From contig NZ_JAATOV010000005.1 of the NCBI RefSeq assembly GCF_011806425.1, forward strand, positions 270,145 to 334,144: a DNA stretch of 64,000 bases. Direction: 5' to 3'. Below, in pieces: positions 21,243 to 29,634 of this stretch. The translations under genes and the position numbers were made by a program. Each line of letters begins with the position of its first letter. The first letter of the stretch is position 1. This stretch comes from Thalassospira lucentensis. Lineage in GTDB: Bacteria > Pseudomonadota > Alphaproteobacteria > Rhodospirillales > Thalassospiraceae. The notes beneath the pieces are model-generated. The model saw only the letters and a list, made by a program, of their open reading frames with translations. It was not told where the DNA came from and did not search any database.

Positions 21243-21851
21243 ATGACGCATATTCTGCACGTGAATTCCTCGGTAAATGGTGAGAATTCAAATTCCCGTC
21301 AGATCGCATCGAAACTGATCGAACGTATTGCTGCTGCAAGCGACACAACCAATGTTGTTGAACGCAATCTGAGCGGCGACGGCCAGATCCCGGCCCTGAC
21401 CGGTGAAATCGTTGGTGCGTTTTACACCCCGGCAGAGTCCCGCTCCGAAGATCAGAAACAGGTTATCAAAACCTCTGACGCATTGGTTGACGAAGTAAAA
21501 GCTGCCGACGTTCTGGTTATCGGCGCGCCGATGTACAACTTTGCAGTTCCGTCCACGCTTAAAGCATGGGTCGACATGATTGCCCGTGTTGGTGTGACCT
21601 TCCAGTACACCGACAACGGCCCTGTTGGTCTTTTGACCGGCAAAAAGGCCTATGTCGTTGTCTCAACTGGCGGTGTTCCGGTTCACAGCCAGGCTGATTT
21701 CGCATCCCCTTACATGAAGCAGGTTCTTGCCTTTATCGGCATTACCGACGTTGAAATCATCGACGCATCTGGCTTTGCGGTAAATCCGAAAGAAGCCATG
21801 GAACGCGCGATGGCCAATGTCGAAGCCGCGTCGCTTCCGGCTGCTGCCTAA
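21243..21851 (+). CDS. azoR: FMN-dependent NADH-azoreductase
   Basis: Flavodoxin-like quinone/azo reductase that uses NADH and FMN for two-electron reduction. The 202-residue product has the N-terminal phosphate-binding region HVNSSVNGENSNSRQIA (residues 5-21) and the FMN-loop motif APMYNFAVPSTLKAWVD (about 97-113), both diagnostic. The ATG at 21243 follows TTGGAGATTGAAA; an in-frame TTG at 21237 is less likely. It is a single-gene unit with two tandem terminators after it. Confidence 0.93.
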   Translation: MTHILHVNSSVNGENSNSRQIASKLIERIAAASDTTNVVERNLSGDGQIPALTGEIVGAFYTPAESRSEDQKQVIKTSDALVDEVKAADVLVIGAPMYNFAVPSTLKAWVDMIARVGVTFQYTDNGPVGLLTGKKAYVVVSTGGVPVHSQADFASPYMKQVLAFIGITDVEIIDASGFAVNPKEAMERAMANVEAASLPAAA

Positions 21852-21896
21852 AGACACAAGCCAAGACCGGCCTTTTGCATAGGGCCTGTTAAGGTT

Positions 21897-21953
21897 AACC
21901 GGCGACTGACGGCTTCGCGTCCCCCCGACATCGTCGTTGGTTGCCGGTTTTTA
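21897..21953 (+). terminator. First terminator after azoR
   Basis: AACCGGC at 21897 pairs with GCCGGTT before TTT at about 21951, with a long internal loop. It is the first of two hairpins in a row after azoR and weaker than the second. Confidence 0.5.
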
Positions 21954-21955
21954 AT

Positions 21956-21990
21956 AAAATGCCCAACTGTTTTTTGCAGTTGGGCATTTT
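21956..21990 (+). terminator. Second terminator after azoR
   Basis: AAAATGCCCAACTG and its exact complement form a 14-bp perfect stem whose A and T flanks make it potentially bidirectional. It follows azoR by about 105 bp. Confidence 0.8.
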
Positions 21991-22080
21991 GATTCAAGAC
22001 GTTTCGCGCTAGGCTGCTGTCATGCGGCGGATCACATGTTTGGATGCGCCGTTTGGTGTTTCAATCAGGTGAGAAAACGG

Positions 22081-22647
22081 GTGAAACGTTTGACGGCAAT
22101 TTTGATTTGGGTGTGTCTTGTGTTGGCCGGAATATATGCCGTTCTGCGGTTTTCCGGGATGCTGGCAATGATGCTTGATGCGGGCCAGCCACCACAGTTT
22201 CAGTTTGGCGCTGATGCGACATTGCCCGAAGCACCCAACTATTTCATATCCTGCCCCAAACAAATGCTGCCCGGAAGCGATCGGCAGATGGAAAGCCCGC
22301 AGTTTAACGCGTCGATTGATGACCTAAGCGATGCCCTGATCGAAACCGCACCCAAACATGACATGAAACTGGTCAGCGGCAGTGCAGAAGCACAACATTT
22401 ACGGTTTCTTGCGCGCAGCCCGGTTCTTCAGTTTCCTGATTGGGTCGAGGTCAAGCTGATGGCGGTCCCCACCCAAACGCAACAAACGTCGTCTGATGGG
22501 CCAGAAACGACATTCTGTTTGTTTGCCCAATCGGTGTACGGCATGGGGGATTTCAACAAAAATGAAAACCGCACGCGGGCGTGGTTGGCCGATGTGACTA
22601 AATCCCTTGATGCGACGCATGCAAAGTCCGCAGCGTCCAAAGGCTAA
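22081..22647 (+). CDS. DUF1499 family protein
   Basis: Function unknown. One N-terminal membrane segment (LTAILIWVCLVLAGIYAVL) is followed by a periplasmic domain with the DUF1499 pattern: PNYFISCP, then LRFLARSPVLQFPDWVEVKLM and YGMGDFNKNENRTRAWL near the C-terminus. The GTG at 22081 has AGGTGAG 7 bp upstream and is preferred; an ATG at 22036 is possible and would add 15 residues. The product is 188 residues. It seems to stand alone between azoR and crcB. Confidence 0.8.
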   Translation: MKRLTAILIWVCLVLAGIYAVLRFSGMLAMMLDAGQPPQFQFGADATLPEAPNYFISCPKQMLPGSDRQMESPQFNASIDDLSDALIETAPKHDMKLVSGSAEAQHLRFLARSPVLQFPDWVEVKLMAVPTQTQQTSSDGPETTFCLFAQSVYGMGDFNKNENRTRAWLADVTKSLDATHAKSAASKG

Positions 22648-22803
22648 TTCGGTGTTGATTGAAAAATTGACCGTACTGATGTCTGATAACGGCACCAAAT
22701 GTGCCCAGATATCGTGAGTAGGGGCTTTAAACCCTGATATTGCCTTGGGCCTATGATGTTTTCACACGTGACTTTTGATCTTTGAGCGAATAGGTTCCGC
22801 GCC

Positions 22804-23196
22804 ATGCATTTTTCACCGTTGTTAATCGCTTCGATTGCCTTGGGCGGGGCCATTGGTGCTGTCGCACGTCATAGTGTGTCGGTTATGATGGGCTCGATCA
22901 TGGGCAGTGGCTTTCCTTGGGGAACTTTGACCGTCAATATTGTCGGGTCGTTCCTGATGGGGGCACTTATTGAGCTGTCAGCGCTTAAACTATCGCTGAC
23001 GCCAGAAGTGCGCGCACTGCTTGTCACCGGGTTCTTGGGGGCATTTACAACCTTTTCGACTTTTTCGCTGGATGTTGCGACCCTATATGAACGCGGCAGT
23101 TTAGGGCTTTCGGCCCTTTATGTCATGGTTTCCGTTGTGGTCGGCATTTCCGCACTGTTTGGCGCAATCGCGCTGGTAAGGGGTATTCTGCAATGA
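22804..23196 (+). CDS. crcB: Fluoride efflux channel CrcB/Fluc
   Basis: Fluc proteins are small dimeric fluoride channels in the inner membrane that lower cytoplasmic fluoride. The 130-residue product has four membrane segments and the conserved motifs GGAIGAVARH (about 15-24), WGTLTVNIVGSFLMG (40-54) and GFLGAFTTFSTFSLD (about 76-90), which carry the pore Asn and Phe residues. It overlaps rluC by 4 bp (ATGA). No fluoride riboswitch is seen upstream. Confidence 0.95.
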   Translation: MHFSPLLIASIALGGAIGAVARHSVSVMMGSIMGSGFPWGTLTVNIVGSFLMGALIELSALKLSLTPEVRALLVTGFLGAFTTFSTFSLDVATLYERGSLGLSALYVMVSVVVGISALFGAIALVRGILQ

Positions 23197-24293
23197 GTGG
23201 TGTCACTCTGCGCAAGGTCAAGGCTGACGACGCCGACATTCGGCTTGATCGTTGGTTTAAGCGCAACTGTCCTGAGTTTACATTCGGGCAGGTCCAAAAG
23301 TTTCTGCGCGGCGGCCAGATCCGTGTCGATGGCAAACGTGCCAAGGCCAACCAGCGGGTTGAGCCAGGCCAGGAAATTCGTGTGCCCCCCATCCCTGTGA
23401 TGTCTGGCGGCGGGGCGGAGCCATGGACCAAAGACGGCGATTATAGTGGTGGTGACAATTCATCCCACAAACAATCGGGGCCAGCAAAATCCAATGCCAG
23501 CGAAGAAGAACTTCAGGCATTGCGCGATTCTGTCTTGTTCTATGACGAAGTTGTCATGGCGATCAATAAGCCCGCCGGTCTGGCCGTGCAGGGCGGGACC
23601 AATACGTCCGTTCACGTTGATGGCATGCTTGATGCGCTGAAACTTGATAGTAAAGAACGCCCGAAACTGGTGCATCGTCTTGATAAGGATACCAGTGGTG
23701 TTCTTTTGTTGGCGCGCTCGTCCTCGGCGGCACATGCACTGACCAAGGCGTTTAAGGATAAATCGACCCGCAAATTATATTGGGCGATTGTCACTGGCGC
23801 ACCGGATGAACGCGAAGGCCTGATTGATGCGCCGCTGGCAAAGCTTGCTGGCAAGGGCGGGGAAAAGATGGTCATCGACGAAAAGCAGGGTAAATCAGCC
23901 CAGACGGTTTATCGTCAGCTACACCGTGCCGGACGTCGCGCCGCGTGGTTGGCCTTGTCACCATTGACCGGCCGTACCCACCAATTGCGCGCTCACTGCG
24001 AAGCCATGGAATGCCCTATCTTGGGCGATGGCAAATATGGTGGGGCAAAGGCCTTTATCGATGGGATGTCGAACCGCATGCATCTGCATGCCCGTGCGAT
24101 TGATTTCCCCCATCCGGTCACCGGCCATCGCGTGGTGATCGAAGCCCCGGTGCCAGAGCATTTCGCCGATAGCTTAAAGGCGTTGAATTTCGATCCTAAA
24201 ACGCCGACCAAATTCCTGACCCCGGAAATTCACCGGGAAAAGGAAGAAAAGCCAAAACCAAAGGCGAAACCGTCGCGTTTGCGAAAAAGATAA
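23193..24293 (+). CDS. rluC: RluA-family 23S rRNA pseudouridine synthase (RluC-like)
   Basis: Converts specific uridines of 23S rRNA to pseudouridine. The 366-residue product has an N-terminal S4 RNA-binding domain (DIRLDRWFKRNCPEFTFGQVQKFLRGGQIRVDG in outline, about residues 13-45) and the catalytic RluA motif HRLDKDTSG (161-169), with Asp164 as the expected nucleophile. The C-terminus is a basic tail (KPKPKAKPSRLRKR). It overlaps crcB by ATGA, so expression is coupled. The specificity assignment (RluC rather than RluD) is by similarity only. Confidence 0.9.
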   Translation: MSGVTLRKVKADDADIRLDRWFKRNCPEFTFGQVQKFLRGGQIRVDGKRAKANQRVEPGQEIRVPPIPVMSGGGAEPWTKDGDYSGGDNSSHKQSGPAKSNASEEELQALRDSVLFYDEVVMAINKPAGLAVQGGTNTSVHVDGMLDALKLDSKERPKLVHRLDKDTSGVLLLARSSSAAHALTKAFKDKSTRKLYWAIVTGAPDEREGLIDAPLAKLAGKGGEKMVIDEKQGKSAQTVYRQLHRAGRRAAWLALSPLTGRTHQLRAHCEAMECPILGDGKYGGAKAFIDGMSNRMHLHARAIDFPHPVTGHRVVIEAPVPEHFADSLKALNFDPKTPTKFLTPEIHREKEEKPKPKAKPSRLRKR

Positions 24294-24321
24294 GTCGGAA
24301 CGTCATTCTGGTGAGACCATC

Positions 24322-24354
24322 AAAAAGTCGGCGCAACGTGCGCCGGCTTTTTAC
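24322..24354. terminator. Bidirectional terminator between rluC and the 89-residue protein gene
   Basis: AAAAGTCGGCGC and GCGCCGGCTTTT form a nearly perfect stem around ACGT. A and T tracts on both sides serve the two convergent genes. Confidence 0.8.
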
Positions 24355-24421
24355 GTTTCGGCAGGTTGCCAATCGCATGCGGCCCCATGCGCGTCTTAGA
24401 GCGCACAGGTGGGGAGCACGG

Positions 24422-24691
24422 CTATCGGCGTTGGGGTGATCGGAAACGGCTGATAAAGGCATCATGAACGCGGCGCAGATGTCTGGCGTGGATGGTATTG
24501 CCCGTCAGTTCGCACATCTCGGCCTGACTTTTGATCATTACGGCAATGCGTTTGCGCCCACTTGGCGAATGCACCATGCTTTCGCCTTCTTCAAGGGCGG
24601 ATAAAACCGGCATATGTTCGCATTCGGCAATCGCAAGGATTTCTTCCTCGCGCAGGTCGCTAAAATCGATACAGTCGCGCAGGGTAAGCAT
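24422..24691 (-). CDS. Small conserved hypothetical protein, 89 residues
   Basis: Unknown function. The protein starts MLTLRDCIDFSDLREEEILAIAECEHMP and is charged and soluble, without membrane segments; it is likely all helical. Similar short proteins beginning MLTLRDC are common in Rhodospirillales as far as I recall, which supports it as real. GGAGACAG precedes the ATG on -. It is convergent with rluC, sharing the terminator at 24322-24354, and divergent from the HAD gene at 24892. Confidence 0.75.
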   Translation of the reverse strand: MLTLRDCIDFSDLREEEILAIAECEHMPVLSALEEGESMVHSPSGRKRIAVMIKSQAEMCELTGNTIHARHLRRVHDAFISRFRSPQRR

Positions 24692-24891
24692 GATCTGTCT
24701 CCGCGGTTATGCGCTGGAGCTTTAGTATACTGCACGTCAAGGGTGTGCGGAATGGGTTTGTAGTTAACCATTGGTTTCTAGTGCTTTGGGCAAAGCAACA
24801 AATGCCTCTGATATGCAGGCGCACAAGACTCGATCTTTGATGTGGTTTCGACTAGTCTGCGCGACGCATAAAACAGAATGAAAGAATGCTA

Positions 24892-25590
24892 ATGGCCACT
24901 GAACCGCTCAGACTTGTCGTATTTGATTGTGATGGAACCTTGGTCGATAGCCAGCATGCGATTGCGCATTGCATGGATAACGCCTTTGCCGAGTACGGCC
25001 TTGATTGCCCTGGGCTGGAAAAAACCCGCACAATCATTGGTCTGAGCCTGCCAGAGGCGATTGCAAAATTGGCTGCACCGCGCCGGGTTACCGATGACGT
25101 GATTGAGGGGGTTACCGCCGCCTATAAAAACGCGTTCTTTAACCTGCGTCAGCGCCCCGATTTTCACGAGCCGTTGTTTCCTGGGGTGCGCGAAGTTCTT
25201 GATGAACTTGATCGCCGCCAATGGTTGCTTGGTGTGGCAACGGGTAAAGCCCGCCGTGGTCTTGATGCGGTTTTGGCGCGCAATGAACTTGATGGTCGGT
25301 TTGTCACCTTGCAGACCTGCGATAATCACCCGTCAAAGCCCCATCCATCCATGTTGATGCAGGCACTTGACGAAACGGGCGCTGATGCGCCGAATGCTGT
25401 TATTGTTGGCGATACCAGCTATGATATCGAAATGGGCCGTGCTGCTGGCATGATCGCCATTGGTGTGGCATGGGGATATCATGATGTTGAAACCCTGACC
25501 GCATCGGGCGCGCATGCGGTGATCCGCCATTTTGATGAACTGCCATCTGTACTAGATCGTATTTGGGAAGTTGACTGTGACGCCGCTTAA
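24892..25590 (+). CDS. HAD-family phosphatase (Gph-like, subfamily IA)
   Basis: Cytoplasmic HAD hydrolase, about 232 residues. Motif I is FDCDGTLVDS with the nucleophilic Asp near residue 13, motif II is in GVATGKARRGL, motif III is the Lys in KPHPSM, and motif IV is VIVGDTSYDIEMGRAAG. The cap domain sits between motifs I and II as in phosphoglycolate phosphatases. The next gene overlaps its end, so both are probably one transcript. Substrate cannot be told from sequence. ATG at 24886 or 24892. Confidence 0.88.
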   Translation: MATEPLRLVVFDCDGTLVDSQHAIAHCMDNAFAEYGLDCPGLEKTRTIIGLSLPEAIAKLAAPRRVTDDVIEGVTAAYKNAFFNLRQRPDFHEPLFPGVREVLDELDRRQWLLGVATGKARRGLDAVLARNELDGRFVTLQTCDNHPSKPHPSMLMQALDETGADAPNAVIVGDTSYDIEMGRAAGMIAIGVAWGYHDVETLTASGAHAVIRHFDELPSVLDRIWEVDCDAA

Positions 25591-26053
25591 GAACCCGGAA
25601 CTTGCACCGATAACATTTGAACTGACCGTGGCGATTGATCCCGATCACGCGTTTGACGCCTTTGCCAATGAATTTGGACAGTGGTGGCCGACCGATACCC
25701 ATACCCTGTCAAAAAAGGACTGCATTTCGGTTGATATGCATCCGGGCCTTGGCGGCGAGATCGTCGAACGTGCGCGTGGGCGTGATAACGTTTTATGGGG
25801 CCGTATCGAAATTTGGCAACCGGGTGAACATCTTGCCTTTACCTGGCATCCGGGTTGGGACGAAGGCGATTATACCCGTGTGGCTGTTTCATTTGATATG
25901 AATGCCTTTGGCCGCTGCCAAATCCGGCTGGAGCATAAGGATTGGCAAAATGTCGGCGATATCGCCCCGGCCTTGCGTGAGGGCTACCTCAAAGGGTGGG
26001 AACGTGCCTTTGGCGAATGCTTTGCCAATCATCTGTGTGAAAAGCGCCGCTGA
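25577..26053 (+). CDS. SRPBCC-domain protein (AHSA1-like)
   Basis: START/SRPBCC fold protein of about 158 residues; members bind small hydrophobic ligands or act as co-chaperone-like domains. Visible family pattern: AFDAFANEFGQWWPTDTH near the start, VLWGRIEIWQPGEHLAFTWHPG in the middle, and a C-terminal helix GWERAFGECFANHL. The start is GTG at 25577 (or TTG at 25571), inside the end of the HAD gene, which suggests translational coupling. Ligand unknown. Confidence 0.82.
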   Translation: MTPLKNPELAPITFELTVAIDPDHAFDAFANEFGQWWPTDTHTLSKKDCISVDMHPGLGGEIVERARGRDNVLWGRIEIWQPGEHLAFTWHPGWDEGDYTRVAVSFDMNAFGRCQIRLEHKDWQNVGDIAPALREGYLKGWERAFGECFANHLCEKRR

Positions 26054-26082
26054 CCGACTTTGGTTTCAGATGGCAAATCGTA

Positions 26083-26112
26083 AAAAGGGCACCTTAAAAG
26101 GTGCCCTTTGTT
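26083..26112. terminator. Bidirectional terminator
   Basis: AAAGGGCACCTT and AAGGTGCCCTTT form a 12-bp stem with A/T flanks on both sides, between the convergent SRPBCC and HAD genes. Confidence 0.85.
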
Positions 26113-26137
26113 ATTGGTGCCTCTAACGCGGGGTGAC

Positions 26138-26752
26138 TTAAATCACGCGATCTTCGATCAATTGACGGCGCAGTTTGACCGGGTCGCTAAACCAGTGGGT
26201 CATAAAGCCCAGTTCGCGCGCCTGTTGGATGTTTTTTTCGACGTCATCAATGAACAGGGTTTCCCGCGGGTTCAAATTAAACCGCGCACAGGCCAGTTCA
26301 AAAATACGTGGGTCCGGTTTTGCGAGTTTTTCTTCGCCCGACACCAAAATGTCTTCGAAGAGATTAAGGAACTCAAACCGTTCGGTGGCGAATTTCCATG
26401 TTTCTGCCGACCAGTTGGTCAGGGCAAACAGGCGCACATTGCCACCTTTTTTTAGGTCCTCAAGCACGTGAACCGTGCGATCAATCTGCCCATTAAGCAT
26501 TTCGGGCCAACGGCCCCACCAGGCCGCGATTTGATCGCTATATTCCGGGTGGCGGTGTTGCAAATCAGGGATCGATTTGGCAAAGCTCAGTGCGCCCTTG
26601 TCATGCAGGAAGTTCCAATGCGGGTGGCAGACCTCGCTTAGGAAATGTTCCATTTCATCCTGATCATCGAACAATTTGCGATACAGATATCGCGGGTTCC
26701 AATCGATCAGGACACCACCAAGGTCAAACAGAACGGTTTCGATTTCGCGCAT
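26138..26752 (-). CDS. HAD-family hydrolase (subfamily IA, YihX-like)
   Basis: HAD phosphatase of 204 residues beginning MREIETVLFDLGGVLIDW. The nucleophilic Asp lies in DLGGVL (motif I), LTNWSAETW is motif II, KPDPRIF motif III and LFIDDVEKNIQQARELG motif IV. GCAGGAGACCCC gives a strong ribosome binding site just before this ATG, so a longer upstream reading (to 26992) is rejected. It is convergent with the SRPBCC gene. Substrate unknown; relatives act on sugar phosphates or haloacids. Confidence 0.88.
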   Translation of the reverse strand: MREIETVLFDLGGVLIDWNPRYLYRKLFDDQDEMEHFLSEVCHPHWNFLHDKGALSFAKSIPDLQHRHPEYSDQIAAWWGRWPEMLNGQIDRTVHVLEDLKKGGNVRLFALTNWSAETWKFATERFEFLNLFEDILVSGEEKLAKPDPRIFELACARFNLNPRETLFIDDVEKNIQQARELGFMTHWFSDPVKLRRQLIEDRVI

Positions 26753-27021
26753 GGGGTCTCCTGCTTCGGCAAAGGGCGATGGGTAAGGGTGATGTGTCGA
26801 TATGCTTGATGTGTTAAAACAGGTGACGTGGCCAATCGCAAGCGGCAGTTTTGTGCAAAACCGTCCGATTGATCGGCTGGGGTGATTTTGTGCGTATAGA
26901 AAACCATGCACGCACCGATCCCCCGATGACAGGCGTGTGATTTGCCAATCAATCCCGCCATCGCGAATAATGATGGCGAAGGCACGATCCAAAAGAAACG
27001 ATCATCACAGGAGGCTTGAAT

Positions 27022-27855
27022 ATGTGTACGCTCGATGGATGTGGTTCAAATGATCATCTCGGCCCACCACCCAAGGCAACCGATGAACAGCGTCGTTTGT
27101 TTTTAAAAGGGGCGGTTGCCCTGCCACTTGCTGTTATTCTTGCAGACCCGGTCTTGGCCCATGCGCAAGGATCGATGCTCGATAAAGTCACCATCACCAC
27201 CCCCGAAGGCGTTGATATGGTGGCCGAAATCGCCATGCCCGCCACGCTGCCTGCGCCAACCGTGATACTGATCCATGAATGGTGGGGCTTAAATGACCAA
27301 ATTCGCGCCGTTGCCGCGGAATATGCCAAACAGGGCTATATCGCGCTTGCGGTTGATCTGTATGGCGAACCGCCCGCAACCACATCCGAAGGTGCGCGCG
27401 CATTGATGTCATCGGTTGATCCGGTGGTAGCGACCCGCAAGCTACAGTCCTCGGTCGAGTTCTTGAAAAATCATAAGGACTCAACAGGCAAGGTTGGTTC
27501 GGTCGGTTGGTGCTTTGGGGGCGGATGGTCGCTTAATACTGCCCTTGCCACCGATGTTGATGCGGCTGTGATCTATTATGGCAATGTCGATAAAACCCCG
27601 GAACAGGTCGCGACCTTAACAGCCCCCTTGATGGGGCATTTCGGCACCCTTGATAAAAACATCAACATGGAAATGGTCGAAGGGTTTGAAGAATCCCTGA
27701 AAACCGCGGGCAAGTCACTTTATAAATTCTATTGGTATGACGCTGACCATGCCTTTGCCAATCCAACTGGCGGGCGCTATGACGCCGAGGATGCCAAACT
27801 GGCATGGGATCGCACGATGGCGTTCTTTAAATACCATCTCAAAAAGCCTGCATAA
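27022..27855 (+). CDS. Dienelactone hydrolase family protein, Tat-exported
   Basis: Alpha/beta hydrolase of 277 residues. The N-terminus has a twin-arginine signal (RRLFLKGAVALP, about residues 25-36, cleavage near AHAQG), so the protein is probably periplasmic. The nucleophile elbow is GWCFGGG with Cys164, the cysteine nucleophile typical of dienelactone hydrolases; Asp and His are seen in the C-terminal part (FGTLDKN, DADHAFAN). GGAGGC precedes the ATG at 27022. The exported location suggests a role different from classical chlorocatechol metabolism; the substrate is unknown. Confidence 0.88.
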   Translation: MCTLDGCGSNDHLGPPPKATDEQRRLFLKGAVALPLAVILADPVLAHAQGSMLDKVTITTPEGVDMVAEIAMPATLPAPTVILIHEWWGLNDQIRAVAAEYAKQGYIALAVDLYGEPPATTSEGARALMSSVDPVVATRKLQSSVEFLKNHKDSTGKVGSVGWCFGGGWSLNTALATDVDAAVIYYGNVDKTPEQVATLTAPLMGHFGTLDKNINMEMVEGFEESLKTAGKSLYKFYWYDADHAFANPTGGRYDAEDAKLAWDRTMAFFKYHLKKPA

Positions 27856-27880
27856 GGCCCTAAGCCATGCTTAGAATCAC

Positions 27881-27912
27881 AAAGGCCGAGCAATGCGCCC
27901 GGCCTTTTTTCT
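27881..27912 (+). terminator. Rho-independent terminator after the dienelactone hydrolase gene
   Basis: AAAGGCCG pairs with CGGCCTTT and is followed by a run of T. It lies 25 bp after the stop and may also serve the convergent ABC permease gene. Confidence 0.8.
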
Positions 27913-27934
27913 TTAAGTGCGAAATTCTTTGGGG

Positions 27935-28705
27935 TTACGTGCTTTGATTGGCGCGGTTGGCCCATTTGGTGGATCGGCGTTCGATGATGTTAAACACTTC
28001 GTACATCACGATCCCCATCACCGCGATCACCAAAAGCCCGGCAAACACCAGCGGCATGTTGAATTTCGATGATGCCGACAGCATCAAATACCCAACACCA
28101 ACGTTTGACGCGACGGTTTCGGAAATCACCGACCCTACAAAGGCCAGCGTGATCGCAACCTTAAGGGATGCAAAGAAATAGGGCATGGCACGTGGGAAGC
28201 CGACCTTGATCAGAATGTCTTTTCGGGTCGCACCAAGGGAGCGCAGAACATCGCGCAATTCCGGCTCAAGCGTTGCAAGCCCGGTCGCGACATTGACCAC
28301 AATCGGAAAGAACGAAATCAGGAATGCGGTGATGATGGCCGGTACGGTGCCAATGCCAAACCACATGACCAAAACCGGCACCAGGGCGACTTTGGGCACT
28401 GAGTTAAAGCCAACCAAAAGCGGGTTGGCTGCATCGTAAATAGCCCGGCTGGACCCGACTAAGGCGCCGAGAACCACGCCAAACACCACGGCAATGGCAA
28501 AGCCCGCCAGCGTTGTATAAAGCGTATGGATCGCATGCATCCAGATCGCATCATGGAATTGCCAGCCGACCATAATGCTTTCGGACGGGGTCGGCAGTAC
28601 ATAGGGCGGAATATTGAAAATCCGAACGATCAGTTCCCAAATGACAAAAAGCCCAATGGCACTGATCCAAGGGGTGGCTTTGCGCAGGTTAAGTTTCTTG
28701 TTCAT
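27935..28705 (-). CDS. ABC transporter permease (SsuC/TauC/ThiX type)
   Basis: Inner-membrane permease of 256 residues with about six membrane segments and the coupling-helix EAA-like motif LRSLGATRKDILIKVGFPRAMPY (around residues 163-185). It is the last of three genes on -: substrate-binding protein, ATPase, permease. The whole unit resembles importers of the NMT1/THI5-TauABC-SsuABC superfamily, which take up pyrimidines, thiamine precursors, taurine or alkanesulfonates. The sequence does not identify the substrate. Confidence 0.88.
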   Translation of the reverse strand: MNKKLNLRKATPWISAIGLFVIWELIVRIFNIPPYVLPTPSESIMVGWQFHDAIWMHAIHTLYTTLAGFAIAVVFGVVLGALVGSSRAIYDAANPLLVGFNSVPKVALVPVLVMWFGIGTVPAIITAFLISFFPIVVNVATGLATLEPELRDVLRSLGATRKDILIKVGFPRAMPYFFASLKVAITLAFVGSVISETVASNVGVGYLMLSASSKFNMPLVFAGLLVIAVMGIVMYEVFNIIERRSTKWANRANQST

Positions 28706-28722
28706 GATATCTGCCCGCCTTT

Positions 28723-29508
28723 CTATGCTGCGCGCACGTCACGGATGTGACTGCGCAATTCGTGGACAAGATCGGTGAAAGGCTGGGTAAATGTCACTTC
28801 CTGATCGCGCGGGCGCGGCAGGGTGTTTTCGCGTGCAACGATGATTTTACCCGGACGTTTGGACATTACATAAATGGTATCAGCCAAATAGGCGGCCTCG
28901 CGCAGGTCATGGGTCACCAAAATGACCGTAAAGGGCCGCACCATCCAAAGATTTTGCAAAATGTCCCACAGTTCTTCGCGGGTGAATGCATCAAGTGCGC
29001 CAAACGGTTCATCAAGCATCAAAAGATCCGGCTCATGAATGAGCGACCGGCACAAGGATGCGCGCTGTTGCATGCCACCGGATAATTCCCAGGGATATTT
29101 GTCTTCGTGCCCTTCAAGACCAACCGTCGCCAAAAGCTTACGTGCGCGTTCTTCGTATTCCGCGCGGTGTTTGCGCAGCCGGTTGCGATGCGGTTTTACG
29201 ATTTCCATGGGCAGCAACACGTTATCAAGGGTCGTGCGCCACGGCAAAAGGGTCGGGTTCTGAAACGCCATGCCGACAATCTTAAGCGGACCATTGACTT
29301 CCGTGTTATCGACAAGAACCGTGCCCTCGGACGGTGGCATCAGGCCAGAAACAAGTTTCAGCAAGGATGATTTGCCACACCCTGACGGACCAACAACGGC
29401 GACAAACTCGCCCTTCTTGATCTTCATATTGGTGGTTTCAAGTGCCAAATCGTCGCCTTCGCTATAGCGCAGTTTGACATCATTGAGTTCGACAAAGCTT
29501 TTAGACAC
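28723..29508 (-). CDS. ABC transporter ATP-binding protein (SsuB/TauB/ThiZ type)
   Basis: ATPase of 261 residues with Walker A GPSGCGKSS (about 40-48), Q-loop GMAFQNPTLLPW, signature LSGGMQQRASL (about 143-153), Walker B LLMLDEPFGALD (about 161-172) and the switch His in LVTHDLREA. It lies 17 bp before the permease gene and 126 bp after the binding protein gene, in the same direction. Confidence 0.92.
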   Translation of the reverse strand: MSKSFVELNDVKLRYSEGDDLALETTNMKIKKGEFVAVVGPSGCGKSSLLKLVSGLMPPSEGTVLVDNTEVNGPLKIVGMAFQNPTLLPWRTTLDNVLLPMEIVKPHRNRLRKHRAEYEERARKLLATVGLEGHEDKYPWELSGGMQQRASLCRSLIHEPDLLMLDEPFGALDAFTREELWDILQNLWMVRPFTVILVTHDLREAAYLADTIYVMSKRPGKIIVARENTLPRPRDQEVTFTQPFTDLVHELRSHIRDVRAA

Positions 29509-29634
29509 GGCAGTAATTCCCCCTGCTTGTCCGGGTTGTTTTTATTGTGATCAAAAATCTGGTTTTGGTGTTTGGGTCATAAACGACCGGGGCAGGAACA
29601 TGGCCCGCCCCGGTTTCACGACATTATCGGCGTC

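Noticed and set aside
22648..22803. Fluoride riboswitch before crcB
   Set aside because: Only a chance CTGATG is present; the other conserved segments of the crcB motif are missing.
26753..26992. 80-residue N-terminal extension of the HAD protein on -
   Set aside because: No domain, no ribosome binding site; ATG at 26752 has AGGAG and directly gives HAD motif I.
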